Positions 6,274 to 7,359 of a stretch of 7,359 nucleotides of DNA are shown one piece after another. Below the pieces are notes generated by a model. It was given only the letters and a program-made list of their open reading frames with translations, was not told where the DNA came from and did not search any database. This stretch comes from Anaerolinea sp. (GTDB lineage: Bacteria > Chloroflexota > Anaerolineae > Anaerolineales > Anaerolineaceae). Made by a program: the position numbers and the translations under genes. The number at the start of each line of letters is the position of its first letter. Position 1 is the first letter of the stretch. Location of the stretch: assembly GCA_013824385.1 (NCBI GenBank), contig PNNU01000161.1, forward strand, positions 1-7,359. Reading direction: 5' to 3'.

Positions 6274-7167
6274 ATGACTACTTTAAAACAAAACGATGTG
6301 GTTTTTTGTGGAAACTACACCAAAGACACAATTATTACCCCTGACAGGATAAAGCATATGGATGGGGGAGGCATGAACTATGCCGCTCATGCCTCAAAAC
6401 AATTGGGTGCTAAACCCGCTGTGGTTACGCGCTTGAACAAAGAGGATGATCATGTGGTTAAAGCGTTTGAAGCGGCGGGTATTGATTGTTATCCTGTCTA
6501 TACGCCGTCTTCCACGCTGATGACCCTCGAATATAAAACCAGGGACGTGGATCAGCGCAACCTTTATGTTAAAGGCACGGCTGGAACCATCACCCCTTCT
6601 CAATTGGATGAAATCGACGCTAAGGCTATTGTTACCAACTCCAGTTTACGTGGTGAAGTTGAATTGGTGTTTTTCCAAAAGATGCGTGAACGCAAAGGAG
6701 TGTTGCTTTCTGCGGACGTTCAAGGATTTATCCGTGTATTACGCGGAGAATCCTTGGTCTATGAACCCTGGACTGAAATGGAAGCGATATTGAAGCACCT
6801 GGACATCTTGAAAAGTGATGCTGTCGAAGCAGAATACCTGACCGGTGAAAAAGATATCGAAAAAGCAGCACGGTTCTTCGCCAACCTGGGTCCTAAAGAG
6901 ATCATCCTGACTCATAGCAAGGGGATGCTCGTTCATGCTGACGGTAAAGACTATCATTATGAATTCCATGCAGAATCAATGGATGGACGGACCGGACGCG
7001 GTGACACCTGCGTGGGCAGCTATTTGACCAAACGCTTAACCCTGCCCCCAAAAGAAGCAGGAAAATGGGCAGCGGCAGTAACCAGTTTGAAAATTGAAAA
7101 ATTGGGCGTATTTGATCGTCCAGTTATACTGGTCGAAGCATTCATTCAAAAATATTACAAAGATTAA
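6274..7167 (+). CDS. PfkB-family carbohydrate (possibly inositol) kinase
   Basis: This 297-residue ribokinase-fold protein has the usual length for an ATP-dependent sugar kinase. The N-terminal substrate region has GGGMNYAAHASKQLG (31-45), matching PfkB signature 1. SDAVEAEYLTGE (181-192) matches the N/DxxE magnesium-phosphate region. ILTHSKGMLVHADG (211-224) is the ATP-side strand pair. DGRTGRGDTCVGSYL (237-251) is signature 2, with Asp244 as catalytic base. The classic GAGD reads GRGD. AGAAAGG at 6261-6267, overlapping the previous stop, gives a six-base spacer to the ATG. It is the last gene of the second unit and the only kinase in the window. PfkB-type myo-inositol kinases are known in Thermococcus, and the iolG-type gene nearby makes a polyol substrate attractive. 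Ribose, fructose or nucleoside substrates cannot be excluded from sequence alone. Confidence 0.85.
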   Translation: MTTLKQNDVVFCGNYTKDTIITPDRIKHMDGGGMNYAAHASKQLGAKPAVVTRLNKEDDHVVKAFEAAGIDCYPVYTPSSTLMTLEYKTRDVDQRNLYVKGTAGTITPSQLDEIDAKAIVTNSSLRGEVELVFFQKMRERKGVLLSADVQGFIRVLRGESLVYEPWTEMEAILKHLDILKSDAVEAEYLTGEKDIEKAARFFANLGPKEIILTHSKGMLVHADGKDYHYEFHAESMDGRTGRGDTCVGSYLTKRLTLPPKEAGKWAAAVTSLKIEKLGVFDRPVILVEAFIQKYYKD

Positions 7168-7187
7168 TCAGGTCTATTCATTGTGTA

Positions 7188-7202
7188 AATTTGTGACAAA
7201 TT
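7188..7202. promoter_or_regulatory. 15-bp palindrome AATTTGT-G-ACAAATT
   Basis: This is a perfect inverted repeat with 7-bp arms and one central base, 20 bp after the kinase stop. It abuts the TTGGG/CCCAA hairpin at 7201-7215. No T-tract follows, so it is not a good terminator. It could be an operator for a gene beginning beyond the window: TTGGGA (7201-7206) and TCTAAT (7225-7230) with an 18-bp spacer are a weak promoter-like pair overlapping its right edge. Confidence 0.35.
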
Positions 7203-7215
7203 GGGAACCGCCCAA
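7201..7215. repeat. Small hairpin TTGGG-AACCG-CCCAA
   Basis: Five base pairs with a five-base loop, sharing two bases with the palindrome just upstream. Transcribed from the + strand, it could mark the 3' end of the second operon's message. It is followed by AAAGGATTATT rather than a T-run, so intrinsic termination is doubtful. Confidence 0.25.
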
Positions 7216-7280
7216 AAGGATTATTCTAATTAATGGAACCGTGTTGTTAAAGATTAGGGGGCTTTAAAATAACGGATGCC

Positions 7281-7320
7281 GCTTGGCTAACCTAAGCAAC
7301 CAATTATTTATTCTCTTTTT
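7281..7320 (+). terminator. Weak candidate terminator downstream of the kinase gene
   Basis: GCTTGG (7281-7286) can pair with CCTAAGC (7291-7297) around a CTAA loop with one bulged T. A T-rich stretch with TTATTTATTC and then TTTTT (7316-7320) follows about nine bases later. The stem is short and bulged and the T-run is distant, so this is tentative. The remainder of 7168-7359 shows no gene. Confidence 0.2.
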
Positions 7321-7359
7321 GAATACCGCGCAGCAACTGTGTAAAAAATCAAGCAAGGG

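Noticed and set aside
7244..7270. Promoter TTGTTA with TAAAAT in the 3' intergenic region
   Set aside because: The spacer is 15 bp and the -35 matches only four of six bases. With no downstream gene visible it cannot be supported.

Overview
The window is a gene-dense bacterial segment with every gene on the + strand. It has moderate GC content, short intergenic gaps and clear AGGAGG-type ribosome binding sites for most genes. There is no rRNA, tRNA, CRISPR array or insertion sequence. The mix of genes resembles what I remember from Anaerolineae (Chloroflexota): an inositol dehydrogenase, a SauS-like acylating aldehyde dehydrogenase, a DUF47/Pit phosphate pair and a PfkB kinase with a GRGD motif. 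That placement is an impression from protein character, not a computed assignment.

Region 1 (1-2624) is the 3' part of a sugar/inositol catabolic operon. It holds the last 49 codons of a TIM-barrel sugar isomerase or inosose dehydratase-like protein, then an IolG-type inositol 2-dehydrogenase, then an acylating aldehyde dehydrogenase. Gaps are 11 and 19 bp, and a plausible intrinsic terminator follows the last stop.

Region 2 (2594-2913) is a 320-bp non-coding gap. Beyond the terminator it is AT-rich and holds short dyads, short direct repeats and weak promoter-like sequence. It separates two transcription units.

Region 3 (2914-7167) is a second probable operon with gaps of 24, 11 and 11 bp. 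It begins with an unusual two-domain gene, a HAD-like hydrolase fused to a xylose-isomerase-like TIM barrel. Its reading frame is broken by a -1 shift exactly at a T6G run (3168-3174), so it reads as two overlapping ORFs. Behind it come a DUF47/PhoU-like protein, a PiT-family phosphate permease and a PfkB-family kinase.

The genes suggest polyol or inositol oxidation in the first unit. In the second they suggest sugar-phosphate chemistry (kinase, HAD hydrolase, isomerase) coupled to low-affinity phosphate transport. The two most interesting points are the HAD-TIM fusion with its slippery-site frameshift, and the presence of a SauS/EutE-type acylating dehydrogenase beside inositol genes.
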